Below are positions 8,366 through 15,043 of a DNA stretch of 64,000 nucleotides, piece by piece. A program made the translations under genes and the position numbers. Below the pieces are notes generated by a model. It saw nothing but the letters and a program-made list of their open reading frames with translations, had not been told where the DNA came from and did no database searches. This DNA comes from an uncultured Shewanella sp. (GTDB lineage Bacteria > Pseudomonadota > Gammaproteobacteria > Enterobacterales > Shewanellaceae). The DNA lies in assembly GCF_947501665.1 (NCBI RefSeq), contig NZ_CANMWS010000029.1, forward strand, positions 16,569 through 80,568. The letters are read 5' to 3'. The number at the start of each line of letters is the position of its first letter. Position 1 is the stretch's first letter.

Positions 8366-8494
8366 ATGAACAAGGCTTGGCACTGGGCTGATAGATCTTA
8401 TTTTGAACACCTATCACCACGTTCAATGCAATACCGCCGGTTAATATGCAATGCAGTGATGCTCGCTAGCGCACCATCACTTACCATAACATAA
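8366..8494 (+). CDS. Small duplicated protein B (42 aa), unidentified
   Basis: Paralogue of the 48-residue protein in unit A. Residues 1-32 are identical despite four nucleotide differences there, all synonymous. It then reads LASAPSLTIT and stops at TAA, six residues earlier than copy A, because TCA became TAA. The same GGAA-type ribosome site precedes the ATG, and its own terminator follows at 8564. It is convergent with pstS. Function is unknown. Location beside the phoBR-pstS block invites, but does not show, a phosphate connection; no pho box is visible in the unit. Confidence 0.6.
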   Translation: MNKAWHWADRSYFEHLSPRSMQYRRLICNAVMLASAPSLTIT

Positions 8495-8563
8495 ATACCC
8501 CGGCGCTGTTGAACACAGAGGTTAGTTGATATTGTTCACATTTTTCATTTACTGATTGTTATT

Positions 8564-8596
8564 GGCAACCCTCATTTGAGCGTTGCCATTTTTTAT
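8564..8596 (+). terminator. Terminator of repeat unit B
   Basis: Identical to the unit A terminator: GGCAAC/GTTGCC stem and ATTTTTTAT tail on the forward strand. On the reverse strand the hairpin could also slow pstS transcripts, but there is no T-run in that direction. Confidence 0.85.
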
Positions 8597-8620
8597 ATGT
8601 GATGTTTATCTCTTTTGGGT

Positions 8621-9592
8621 TTAGAGGCGAATACCTGCTTTCTCTAAATCTTTAGCTATCACTCCACGAGGTAATGCAACATAACCATCTTTTTCTACAA
8701 TTTTTTGCCCTTGCTTCGATAAAACAAAACGAATGAATTCACGATCCATTGGAGCCAATGCTTTATTTGGCGCTTTATTGATGTAGACATATAAGTAACG
8801 AGATAATGGATAAGTTCCCCTTGCCGCATTTTCAGGGGAAGCATCGATGTAATTTTCGCCTTTCTTTGATATAGCAACCGCTTTCACGCCTGCTGTTTTA
8901 TAGCCAATTCCTGAGTAACCAATGGCATTTAATGATTGCGAAACTGATTGAACAACCGATGCAGAACCAGGTTGCTCGTTAACATTGGCTTTAAAATCAC
9001 CTTTACAGAGTGCTTTTTTCTTAAAATAACCATAGGTGCCTGATACTGAATTGCGGCCATATAACTGAATATCTTTAGCAGCCCAACTCCCTGTTAAGCC
9101 AAGATCTCCCCAACGAGTCGCATCTTGCCCACCACACTTATATGTTGCAGAAAAAACATCATCAATTTGCTCAATACTTAGCCCTTTTATAGGATTATCT
9201 TTATGAACAAAAACGGCCAATGCATCGATAGCAACCCTAATTCGAGTAGGTTTATAACCGTAATGCTTCTCAAAAGCCTCAATTTCATTTGGCTTCATTT
9301 TTCGACTCATTGGACCAAATTGAGATGTCCCTTCAGTCAGAGCTGGCGGCGCAGTAGACGATCCTGCCGCCTGTATTTGAATATTGACATTTGGGTATAG
9401 TTCACGAAATTCTTCAGCCCATAATGTCATCATATTAGCCAAAGTATCAGAGCCAACCGATGACAAATTTCCTGATACGCCACTTGTTTTTGTGTAAGTT
9501 GGTAAATTAGGATCTATAGATGCCATTGTCCCTACAGAAAACACACTTGCGGCAGTCAATCCCACTGCGCTAATCAGCTGTTTAAGTTTCAT
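8621..9592 (-). CDS. pstS: Phosphate ABC transporter substrate-binding protein, PstS family
   Basis: A 323-residue periplasmic binding protein. A signal peptide of ~24 residues is followed by SGNLSSVGSDTLANMMTLWAEEF, QAAGSSTAPPALTEG (the phosphate-binding SGSS-like loop), FGPMSRKMKPNE, and YGRNSVSGTYGYFKKKALC (second binding loop), typical of the PstS-like/SphX group. GGAG lies seven bases before the ATG. No pstCAB genes follow, so the permease must be elsewhere. The upstream gap of 110 bases to phoR carries a textbook array of TGTCAT half-sites, so PhoB activation under phosphate starvation is expected. Confidence 0.9.
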   Translation of the reverse strand: MKLKQLISAVGLTAASVFSVGTMASIDPNLPTYTKTSGVSGNLSSVGSDTLANMMTLWAEEFRELYPNVNIQIQAAGSSTAPPALTEGTSQFGPMSRKMKPNEIEAFEKHYGYKPTRIRVAIDALAVFVHKDNPIKGLSIEQIDDVFSATYKCGGQDATRWGDLGLTGSWAAKDIQLYGRNSVSGTYGYFKKKALCKGDFKANVNEQPGSASVVQSVSQSLNAIGYSGIGYKTAGVKAVAISKKGENYIDASPENAARGTYPLSRYLYVYINKAPNKALAPMDREFIRFVLSKQGQKIVEKDGYVALPRGVIAKDLEKAGIRL

Positions 9593-9648
9593 TTCTTGCT
9601 CCGATATTCAGCCTATTAATTTCAACGCAGTCAGTATCGATTGCGACC

Positions 9649-9696
9649 ATGACAAGTCTATGACAACAAGATGACACAACAATGACAGTCATGACA
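9649..9696 (-). promoter_or_regulatory. Pho box array upstream of pstS
   Basis: Read on the reverse strand, TGTCAT occurs five times. Four copies are exactly 11 bases apart (forward-strand ATGACA at 9649, 9660, 9671 and 9682) and a fifth is nine further on (9691). PhoB binds 11-bp direct repeats containing TGTCA, so this amounts to two adjacent PhoB dimer sites. GATACT about ten bases downstream is a plausible -10. The array lies between phoR's stop codon and pstS. Confidence 0.88.
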
Positions 9697-9702
9697 TTAT
9701 CG

Positions 9703-10995
9703 TTAAATTTCGACTAAATGCGGTGGGATCACAAAACTAAATGTACTGCCTTTGCCTAATTCACTGACAATATTCAATTCACTTTGATGATGACTCAAAG
9801 CATGTTTAGTGATTGCTAAACCCAGTCCCGTTCCTCCATTGCCTCGAGATCTTGCACTGTCCACTCGATAAAAGCGCTCAGTCAGTCGACCAATATGCTG
9901 CATTGCAATTCCTTCCCCTGTATCAGTAACACTAAAAACACCTCCAGAAGGTGTGTGACGCCAACTGATCTCTATCACGCCACCTTCTGGGGTATACCGA
10001 ATGGCATTAGAAATTAAATTTGAACAAGCGCTCCGTAATTGCACTTCATCACCGTGTACATTACATTTTTGCTCACAAAAAAAGTGCAGTTGATATTTCG
10101 ACTGAGAGAGAGCTTTTGCTTCTTCTGTTAAGGTTTTAAACAAAGCCCCCATATTGATAGTTTGTTCTAAATCAATACTACTGGCATCTTCAATACGTGA
10201 AAGCACCAATAACTGCTCTACCATCAAACGCATACGCGTCGTTTGCTGCTGCATTTGTTCCATAGCCTTTACATTTGGAGAATCCGGTTCAACCATTGAT
10301 TGCATCATCTCAAGGTAGCCTTGCAAGACAGTTAATGGTGTTTTTAATTCATGAGACACATTTGCTACAAAATCTTTTCGCATGCCTTCCAGCTGTCTAA
10401 CATGGGTAATATCTCGCGCAATAAGAAGATACTGCCCTGTTCCATAAGGCATAATCCTAATCTCTAGCACTCCAGTATCAGATAAAGGTGCAGCCAATTC
10501 GAAAGACTCTGCATAGTCACCTTTTTTTAAATATAAAGAAAAGTCAGGATGACGAAGAAGATTATCTATGCGCTGGCCATTATCTTGAGGCCAGACCAAC
10601 CCTAATAATAAACGAGCTAACTGATTACACCATAAAATATTATATTCAGAATCGAGCACAACAGCGGCATCAGGTAAGGCTTCAGCACCTTGCCTAAAAC
10701 GCCCTAAAATAAAAGCCAATTGAGAAATCCGCTTTCTATTTTTCCCTTGTAAGCGATAAATACCGTTAAACACCCCTTCCCAACTTCCACTGCCATTTGG
10801 AGGCGTTAATCGTCTGTCATGCCATAACCAATAATTTAACCTAGAAATTTGATGATAATGCCAAATTAACAAGCCAATACTGCCTAGTAAGACTATTTCC
10901 ATGACTTTATCGAGTAATAAGCCCAGAGAAAAGCAAAAAAACAAGAAAAAAACTAAACGAAAGAACAGACGGGAACCCGAATAGGAATTAAGCAT
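9703..10995 (-). CDS. phoR: Phosphate regulon sensor histidine kinase PhoR
   Basis: A 430-residue membrane sensor kinase. Two N-terminal hydrophobic helices (LFFRLVFFLFFCFSLGLLL and VMEIVLLGSIGLLIW) lack a large periplasmic domain, as in PhoR. A PAS domain follows (AAVVLDSEYNILWCN), then the H-box VSHELKTPLTVLQGY, the N-box SACSNLISNAIRYTPEGG, the G1 box DTGEGI and the G2 box GNGGTGLGLAITKH. It phosphorylates PhoB when phosphate is scarce. The ATG at 10995 is preceded by AGGTTG and gives the standard PhoR length; a longer in-frame start 12 codons upstream is less likely. It lies downstream of phoB but separated by ~590 non-coding bases. Confidence 0.93.
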   Translation of the reverse strand: MLNSYSGSRLFFRLVFFLFFCFSLGLLLDKVMEIVLLGSIGLLIWHYHQISRLNYWLWHDRRLTPPNGSGSWEGVFNGIYRLQGKNRKRISQLAFILGRFRQGAEALPDAAVVLDSEYNILWCNQLARLLLGLVWPQDNGQRIDNLLRHPDFSLYLKKGDYAESFELAAPLSDTGVLEIRIMPYGTGQYLLIARDITHVRQLEGMRKDFVANVSHELKTPLTVLQGYLEMMQSMVEPDSPNVKAMEQMQQQTTRMRLMVEQLLVLSRIEDASSIDLEQTINMGALFKTLTEEAKALSQSKYQLHFFCEQKCNVHGDEVQLRSACSNLISNAIRYTPEGGVIEISWRHTPSGGVFSVTDTGEGIAMQHIGRLTERFYRVDSARSRGNGGTGLGLAITKHALSHHQSELNIVSELGKGSTFSFVIPPHLVEI

Positions 10996-11586
10996 AATAC
11001 AACCTAAATACGGCACTAAAACACCGCACATTCAAAAAAGAAATAAACAACGTCAGGCTAGCCTCATTGATAGACAACCAATATTATACAAATAGTATTT
11101 ATAATGCAGCCACCTATCACACTATACAGTATTCCATTAATCTGACTTTTCAATATGCTATTACGTATAATACAATTTACTCTAGCAATGATATTCATCC
11201 CATAAGTTATCTAATCTAAGCCGCCAACAAGTATGATTAATGTCTCCACACATATTGCTATGTCATTCTTCTTAAATAATGGTATTTCACAAGTGAAGTA
11301 CACCAAATGATTAACAATTCTAAATATCTGGGGATTAGAGACACAACAAACTCATTAATCCATTCAGTCTCTTCAACATAAACCTAGAAACCTTGTTATC
11401 CCCAATACTTAAAAATAACTAAAATAATCAACTGATGATAGAACCTAAAGTCTACACATAACTTAAACAAATTTTAGTCATATATCAACCACCGTATATC
11501 TATCATGAAAAGCGAATATTGTATTATCATCAGATGATTACTATAGAGGTAATCATTACTATTTCCATTAGAATATTAACTCATTA
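10996..11586. other. Unusually long phoB-phoR intergenic region
   Basis: About 590 AT-rich bases with no convincing gene. Two imperfect secondary structures are visible: GATGATTAC/GTAATCAT at 11533-11557, just after phoB, and a nested pair (TGGGGAT/ATCCCCA enclosing AGAGAC/GTCTCT) at about 11329-11405. Only short frames of around 20 codons are found. In most relatives phoB and phoR are close together, so the gap implies processing, attenuation or a separate phoR promoter. Confidence 0.5.
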
Positions 11587-12273
11587 TCATCGAGCTGAAA
11601 ACCGATATCCTGCTCCTCGCACCGTTTGTATCAATCTATCATGTCCACCAAACTGTATCGCTTTCCGTAAACGCCTAATATGCACATCGACAGTTCTATC
11701 TTCAACGTAAACATTGGTTCCCCAGACATTATCGAGTAACTGCTCTCGACTATAAACACGCTCAAGATGCGTCATAAAAAAATGTAATAATTTAAACTCA
11801 GTAGGCCCCATTTCAATCGCAACTTCACCAACAGTGACTCTATGACTCACAGGATCAAGTTGTAAACCTTGAACATCAATCGTATCTTCTAAACAGGTTG
11901 GCGCACTTCGACGCATCACCGCTTTAATCCGCGCAACCAATTCTTTGGGTGAAAAAGGTTTAGTAATAAAATCATCGGCCCCCACTTCTAATCCACGCAC
12001 CTTATCTTCTTCTTCTCCTCGTGCTGTTAACATGATGATTGGGATCTGACGTGTAAACTCATCTTGGCGTAAACGCTTTGCTAACTGTATGCCACTGCCA
12101 CCAGGAAACATCCAATCAAGTAAGACCAAATCAGGATAGGGTTCAGAAAGCTTAGCTAAAGCTGAATCATAGTCTTCTGCAGCAATAGTGTTAAAACCGT
12201 GTTGCTCGAGCACAAAAGTTAGCATATCTCGAATAGCTAACTCATCTTCTACAATTAATATCCTTGCCGTCAT
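11587..12273 (-). CDS. phoB: Phosphate regulon response regulator PhoB
   Basis: A 228-residue OmpR/PhoB-family regulator, the same size as E. coli PhoB. The receiver domain has ILIVEDE (acidic pocket), the phosphorylation site Asp53 in LVLLDWMFPGG, the Thr in IIMLTARGEE and the Lys in FITKPFSPKEL. The C-terminal winged helix shows MGPTEFKLLHFFMTH, SREQLLDNVWG, VYVEDRTVDVHIRRLRKAI and VRGAGYRFS. It binds pho boxes such as the one in front of pstS. The start at 12273 is chosen because MTARILIVEDE is the family start; 23 further codons upstream are open but not conserved-looking. I did not see a clear pho box in front of phoB itself. Confidence 0.95.
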   Translation of the reverse strand: MTARILIVEDELAIRDMLTFVLEQHGFNTIAAEDYDSALAKLSEPYPDLVLLDWMFPGGSGIQLAKRLRQDEFTRQIPIIMLTARGEEEDKVRGLEVGADDFITKPFSPKELVARIKAVMRRSAPTCLEDTIDVQGLQLDPVSHRVTVGEVAIEMGPTEFKLLHFFMTHLERVYSREQLLDNVWGTNVYVEDRTVDVHIRRLRKAIQFGGHDRLIQTVRGAGYRFSAR

Positions 12274-12441
12274 AATTAATCTTCTATCAGTGAATTTTAC
12301 ACGACTATTATTGGTCAATTTTATTACAAAAATATGAAACAACGCACGATATTTACCCTCAAAAGCAATATTCTCGTCTTGTTAACTTTACACAACATAC
12401 TCAAGTCTCTTAAAAGTGTATGTTTTCAAATCGTTTTAATA

Positions 12442-12694
12442 TATACCCGTGATACTTCAAGATGCATGTTTTCAGAGTGCGTAAAAGTGCCTAATTCAAG
12501 GCGTATTATTGCCGAAATGCTTATTGCCTTTTAAGATGATGCAACGTAGAAGTCGGTGCTTTTACACACTCCCAAAGGGCTGGCCTCTTTATATGTAAAA
12601 GCAAGGCCTTTTATACTGTGTTATTAAACATCGGCTTAGAATGCTAGGCTCTATGTTCAGCTGAATCCTGCAGCTTGGAAGTGTCACGGGTATA
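12442..12694. mobile_element. MITE-like element, family B copy 1
   Basis: A 253-bp non-coding element with terminal inverted repeats: left TATACCCGTGATACTTCAAG, right (reverse complement) TATACCCGTGACACTTCCAAG. A second, internal inverted pair (GAGTGCGTAAAAG near 12475 and its complement near 12555) lets the whole element fold. A second copy at 53827-54093 is more than 80 percent identical by eye. No transposase is encoded. The TATA ends suggest insertion at TA. It lies between the porin 3' end and the phoB promoter. Confidence 0.78.
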
Positions 12695-12696
12695 GC

Positions 12697-12725
12697 AAAC
12701 AAGGAGGTATATGCCTCCTTGTTTT
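12697..12725 (-). terminator. Hairpin after the porin gene
   Basis: AAACAAGGAGGTAT pairs with ATGCCTCCTTGTTT (one wobble). It is placed between the porin stop and the MITE-like element. The T-run is short on the reverse strand (GTTTGC), so it is called from stem strength. Confidence 0.65.
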
Positions 12726-12759
12726 ATCTTACTTTTTCAATGAATGCAATGTCACATTT

Positions 12760-13815
12760 TTAGAATTTATGTTCAATCCCGACAGCAAAATACTTATCGG
12801 TTTCTTCACTACTGCCTGTATAAGCACTGTCGTAGGTACGATCTATCCAAAAAGCAAGCAATTTAGTTGGTTTAGCTAACTTATAATCAAAACCTGCAGC
12901 CCAAGATTGACCAACATCTTCCATGTCTTGATATTGTGCTTTTAACGTAAAATCATTTATAGGATAAGCTGCACTTAATAAATAACCATTTTCACGACTA
13001 CCCGATACAGCACCTGTCTCATCATAGGTTTCTTCTTGTTGCTGGTACATCGCGCCCAGTTTAAGTTTCATGATGTTAACTTGCGCAGTCGCACGTAAGA
13101 TTTCATAACCTTTCACATTATCATCATAAGCAACTGATGCATAAAACATGGTTTTCTTTAAAGCTTTATCGCCATAAAATGCGGCAATACTATACCCATT
13201 CTCACCATATTGATTCGCTTCTGCATCAGCGACATAAGTTGCACCAATTCTAAAGCCATTCATATCAGGCGTTAAATAGGTTGCTGTTTGTGCCATACGA
13301 TTTTGGCCTTTAAACAGATATTTAATATCACCATCTAAATCATTAAACTGATCAACTTTACCTTCTGAACGTTTAAAAATCGTGTCATTACGGCCCACAG
13401 CCAGTGAGCCTAAATCTCCTCTTAATCCAACAAATTGATTACGAGCTGTAAAGTTATCCGAACTATCAGAGCCCACATCCACCTTATACTCAATGGTATA
13501 AAAAGCTTCAAGTGAATCTGTAATTTGATAGCCACCTTTAACCCCTAAACGAGACTCATTACTTTGAATAGTGTTTTCAGTATCGCCATTTTCATCGTTA
13601 TATTGGCCCGTAATATTGAGCTTGCCGTATAAGATCACCGCATCATCTGAGGCTTGTTGGCTTTGCATGGTATTTCCACGCTCACTGTCAATATTAATAT
13701 CTGTCTCAACTTCTTGTTTATTCGTTGTATGTGTTGCTTCAGCAGCCTGAGCAGAGGCCAAAGTGAGTGAAGCCAGCGTGGAAGCTAATAGAGTTTTATG
13801 AAAAACATTCATCAA
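12760..13815 (-). CDS. Outer-membrane general porin (Gram-negative porin family)
   Basis: A 351-residue beta-barrel porin. A ~24-residue signal peptide ends in SAQA. The mature part has an unusual Thr/Asn/Glu-rich N-terminal stretch (about residues 25-55), then the typical first strand VILYGKLNITGQY. LGVKGGYQITDSLEAFYTIEY and QFVGLRGDLGSLAVGRND are hallmark porin motifs, and it ends in the obligatory aromatic, HKF. It should form a trimeric diffusion pore. Its position next to phoB suggests a phosphate-responsive porin, like PhoE, but the upstream DNA has only weak 11-bp repeats. It starts with ATGATG; either Met is possible. Confidence 0.88.
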   Translation of the reverse strand: MMNVFHKTLLASTLASLTLASAQAAEATHTTNKQEVETDINIDSERGNTMQSQQASDDAVILYGKLNITGQYNDENGDTENTIQSNESRLGVKGGYQITDSLEAFYTIEYKVDVGSDSSDNFTARNQFVGLRGDLGSLAVGRNDTIFKRSEGKVDQFNDLDGDIKYLFKGQNRMAQTATYLTPDMNGFRIGATYVADAEANQYGENGYSIAAFYGDKALKKTMFYASVAYDDNVKGYEILRATAQVNIMKLKLGAMYQQQEETYDETGAVSGSRENGYLLSAAYPINDFTLKAQYQDMEDVGQSWAAGFDYKLAKPTKLLAFWIDRTYDSAYTGSSEETDKYFAVGIEHKF

Positions 13816-13860
13816 TTCATCCTTTGGCGTTAATTCGCCTTCGTTATTGGTTTTCGAGCG

Positions 13861-13897
13861 CTATAATGCAACATCTTTATTTCATTTTTATTTCAAT
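13861..13897 (-). promoter_or_regulatory. Weak PhoB-like 11-bp repeat and -10 before the porin
   Basis: On the reverse strand TGAAATAAAAA is followed 11 bases later by TGAAATAAAGA, then CATTAT as a possible -10. The spacing resembles a pho box but the TGTCA core is replaced by TGAAA, so PhoB control is speculative. Confidence 0.3.
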
Positions 13898-14081
13898 AAT
13901 TATCTTATGATGCATTTAAATTAATTAAAAGGTTTGTTGTTAATCAAATGTGAGTATTCCGGATTTTCATCTCTGTTCCTGTTACGGATAAATAATCAAA
14001 ATGAACGTATGGATTAGAGTTTACCCACACTCGACAATGCCTTACACTTCTGTGCTTAATTTCTCACTAGGTGTGCTATAT

Positions 14082-14990
14082 ATGTGGTTCAAAAACCTTA
14101 CCCTTTACCGCTTCAACAAACCCTTTGATATTGATACAGAAAAACTTGAACAATCACTTTCTGATTTCACTTTCTCACCTTGTTCAAGTCAAGATATCAG
14201 TCAATTTGGTTTTTCTAATGCCTTAGGGAAGCTAGGACAAGCATTGGTTCATACAGCAGAGAATAGACATCTTATATGCGCCACTAAAGAAGAAAAAATT
14301 CTTCCAGCCCAAGTGATTAAAGAAGCATTAGAAGAAAAGGTTATACTGATTGAAACGGAAGAAAACCGTCAATTAGCCAAAAAAGAGAAAGATGCCTTAA
14401 AAGATGACATTATTACCAGTTTATTGCCTCGTGCCTTTTCAAGACGCAGTCAAATTCACGCATTAATTTTGCCAGAAATTAATATGATTTTAGTGGATAG
14501 CAGTAGCGCAACGAAAGCTGAAGAACTATTGGCATTATTAAGAAAAGCCTTAGGCAGTTTACCCATAGTCCCCTTAAGCTTTCAAACCCCCATAGAAAGC
14601 CAATTAACTGAATGGCTCAAAATAGGAAACGCCCCTCAAGGGTTTGAAATGCAAGATGAGGCAGAACTCAAATCTGATTCAGATGAAGGAGGAATCGTAC
14701 GTTTCAAACAACAAGATCTGAGTGAAGATGAAGTGCTTGCCCATATTGAAGTCGGTAAGCAAGTACACAAACTAGCCTTACATTTTGGTCAATCTATCGC
14801 TTTTTTAATCCAATCAGATGCAAGCCTTAAACGACTTAAGTTTTCTGAAGAATTTAGAGCAGAAAATGATGATGTTGCCGATGAAGATCCATTAACGCGT
14901 CTTGATGCCGATTTTGCATTAATGAGTTCCGAACTCATCGCACTTATCAACACATTGATTGAGGCGCTAGGGGATATCGAAGAGCATTAA
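14082..14990 (+). CDS. rdgC: Recombination-associated protein RdgC
   Basis: A 302-residue RdgC. It has the characteristic start MWFKNLTLYRF, then FSPCSSQDISQFGFSNALG, LICATKEEKILPAQVIKEAL and KKEKDALKDDIITSLLPRAFSRRSQ, and ends in a conserved SDASLKRLKFSEEF/DFALMSSELIAL segment. RdgC forms a ring around DNA and limits RecA activity. The open frame continues 27 codons upstream, but the ATG at 14082 gives the family N-terminus and has AGGTG upstream. The gene is monocistronic, convergent with the M61 peptidase and separated from it by a hairpin. Confidence 0.95.
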   Translation: MWFKNLTLYRFNKPFDIDTEKLEQSLSDFTFSPCSSQDISQFGFSNALGKLGQALVHTAENRHLICATKEEKILPAQVIKEALEEKVILIETEENRQLAKKEKDALKDDIITSLLPRAFSRRSQIHALILPEINMILVDSSSATKAEELLALLRKALGSLPIVPLSFQTPIESQLTEWLKIGNAPQGFEMQDEAELKSDSDEGGIVRFKQQDLSEDEVLAHIEVGKQVHKLALHFGQSIAFLIQSDASLKRLKFSEEFRAENDDVADEDPLTRLDADFALMSSELIALINTLIEALGDIEEH

Positions 14991-15004
14991 GCCCCACGAA
15001 TAAA

Positions 15005-15033
15005 AATGGCAGCCTCAATAACGGGCTGCCATT
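15005..15033. terminator. Terminator between rdgC and the M61 peptidase gene
   Basis: AATGGCAGCC pairs with GGCTGCCATT around a 9-base loop. On the reverse strand it is followed by ATTTTTATT, so it mainly ends the peptidase transcript; the forward tail (CTTTC) is weaker. Confidence 0.8.
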
Positions 15034-15043
15034 CTTTCAACTG

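Larger units (their letters stand above)
8226..8596 (+). repeat. Tandem direct repeat unit B (~371 bp)
   Basis: Second copy of the unit at 7771-8142. About 140 bases ahead of the small gene and the terminator end are identical to unit A apart from one small indel (T-run/A-run). It ends 25 bases before the stop codon of the convergent pstS gene. Confidence 0.85.

Noticed and set aside
7771..8596. CRISPR array or multi-copy Qrr/CsrB-type sRNA
   Set aside because: Only two long units exist, with no short repeats or unique spacers, no GGA-rich loops as in CsrB and no Qrr core. The synonymous pattern favours small protein genes.
11329..11405. Nested inverted repeat between phoB and phoR as a riboswitch
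   Set aside because: The arms are short with a large asymmetric interior and no conserved ligand-binding core that I recognise; kept only as a note on the long gap.
12274..12340. Pho box in front of phoB
   Set aside because: Looked for 11-bp TGTCA repeats and found none convincing; only AT-rich sequence.
12334..12534. 66-codon frame running into the family B element
   Set aside because: It begins in the phoB promoter and ends inside a non-coding MITE-like element; the sequence is not protein-like.
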